Assembly: GCA_947461915.1 (NCBI GenBank)
Contig: CANHNG010000103.1
Location: forward strand, 1-6,459
DNA from: Flavobacteriaceae bacterium
Lineage (GTDB): Bacteria > Bacteroidota > Bacteroidia > Flavobacteriales > Flavobacteriaceae
DNA length: 6,459 nucleotides
Direction of reading: 5' to 3'
Part shown: one piece after another, positions 6,412 to 6,459 of the stretch
How the letters are laid out: each line of letters opens with the position of its first letter
Numbering within the stretch: position 1 is the first letter of the stretch
Notes under the pieces: model-generated
The model's database searches: none
What the model was told of the DNA's origin: nothing
What the model saw: only the letters and a program-made list of their open reading frames with translations
Program-made: the position numbers and the translations under genes

Positions 6412-6441
6412 AAAATGGGTAGTATTGCACTACCCGTTTTT
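6412..6441 (+). terminator. Intrinsic terminator after the integrase remnant
   Basis: AAAATGGGTAGT (6412-6423) pairs with ACTACCCGTTTT (6429-6440), with one G-T wobble, around the loop ATTGC, and a final T at 6441 extends the T run. The A run on the other side makes it possibly bidirectional, so it could also end a minus-strand gene entering from beyond the window. It lies 17 bases after the remnant's stop codon. Confidence 0.8.
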
Positions 6442-6459
6442 AACTATCTAAATCTTTTA

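Noticed and set aside
1..6459. CRISPR array, tRNA, rRNA or complete insertion sequence
   Set aside because: I saw no regularly spaced repeats, no tRNA-like cloverleaf segment with CCA end, no rRNA motifs and no transposase frame. The only mobile-element trace is the integrase remnant.

Overview
The window is AT-rich and looks like a flavobacterial chromosome (phylum Bacteroidota, Flavobacterium-like). The main reason is that two of its three intact genes encode secreted proteins ending in a type A sorting domain of the type IX secretion system (T9SS), found only in Bacteroidota. Start sites have A-rich leaders without a clear Shine-Dalgarno sequence, and the best promoter candidate fits the Bacteroidota pattern (TTTG near -33, TAnnTTTG near -7).

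Layout: (1) 50-2398, plus strand: a 782-residue exported multidomain beta-rich surface or secreted protein with a T9SS sorting domain and no recognisable catalytic domain. (2) 2433-2461: a strong hairpin with T runs on both sides, a bidirectional terminator between convergent genes. (3) 2507-3583, minus strand: a LacI/GalR-family regulator with a periplasmic-binding-protein-like sensor domain. (4) 3584-4248: a 665-base gap with no convincing gene, holding a candidate promoter for the regulator, a perfect 8+8 inverted repeat and a doubtful 27-codon ORF. (5) 4249-5817, minus strand: a secreted alpha/beta-hydrolase (esterase/lipase type) with a T9SS sorting domain. (6) 5818-6208: a non-coding stretch with a good hydrolase promoter overlapped by a perfect inverted repeat and by a LacI-operator-like sequence. 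(7) 6209-6394, plus strand: the last part of a tyrosine recombinase (integrase), a decayed remnant, followed by a strong terminator at 6412-6441.

A plausible reading is a small carbon-source module. The esterase would be exported and released or anchored by the T9SS, and the LacI-type regulator encoded downstream on the same strand would be its candidate controller. The large secreted protein is convergent and may be functionally independent. Substrate and inducer cannot be read from the sequence.

The most unusual observation is in the hydrolase. It appears to be inserted inside a fibronectin type III domain: the first strands of the Fn3 fold precede the hydrolase (about residues 61-114) and the last two strands follow it (about 402-428). 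The second point of interest is the operator-like architecture of its promoter. No complete novel multi-gene system is visible.
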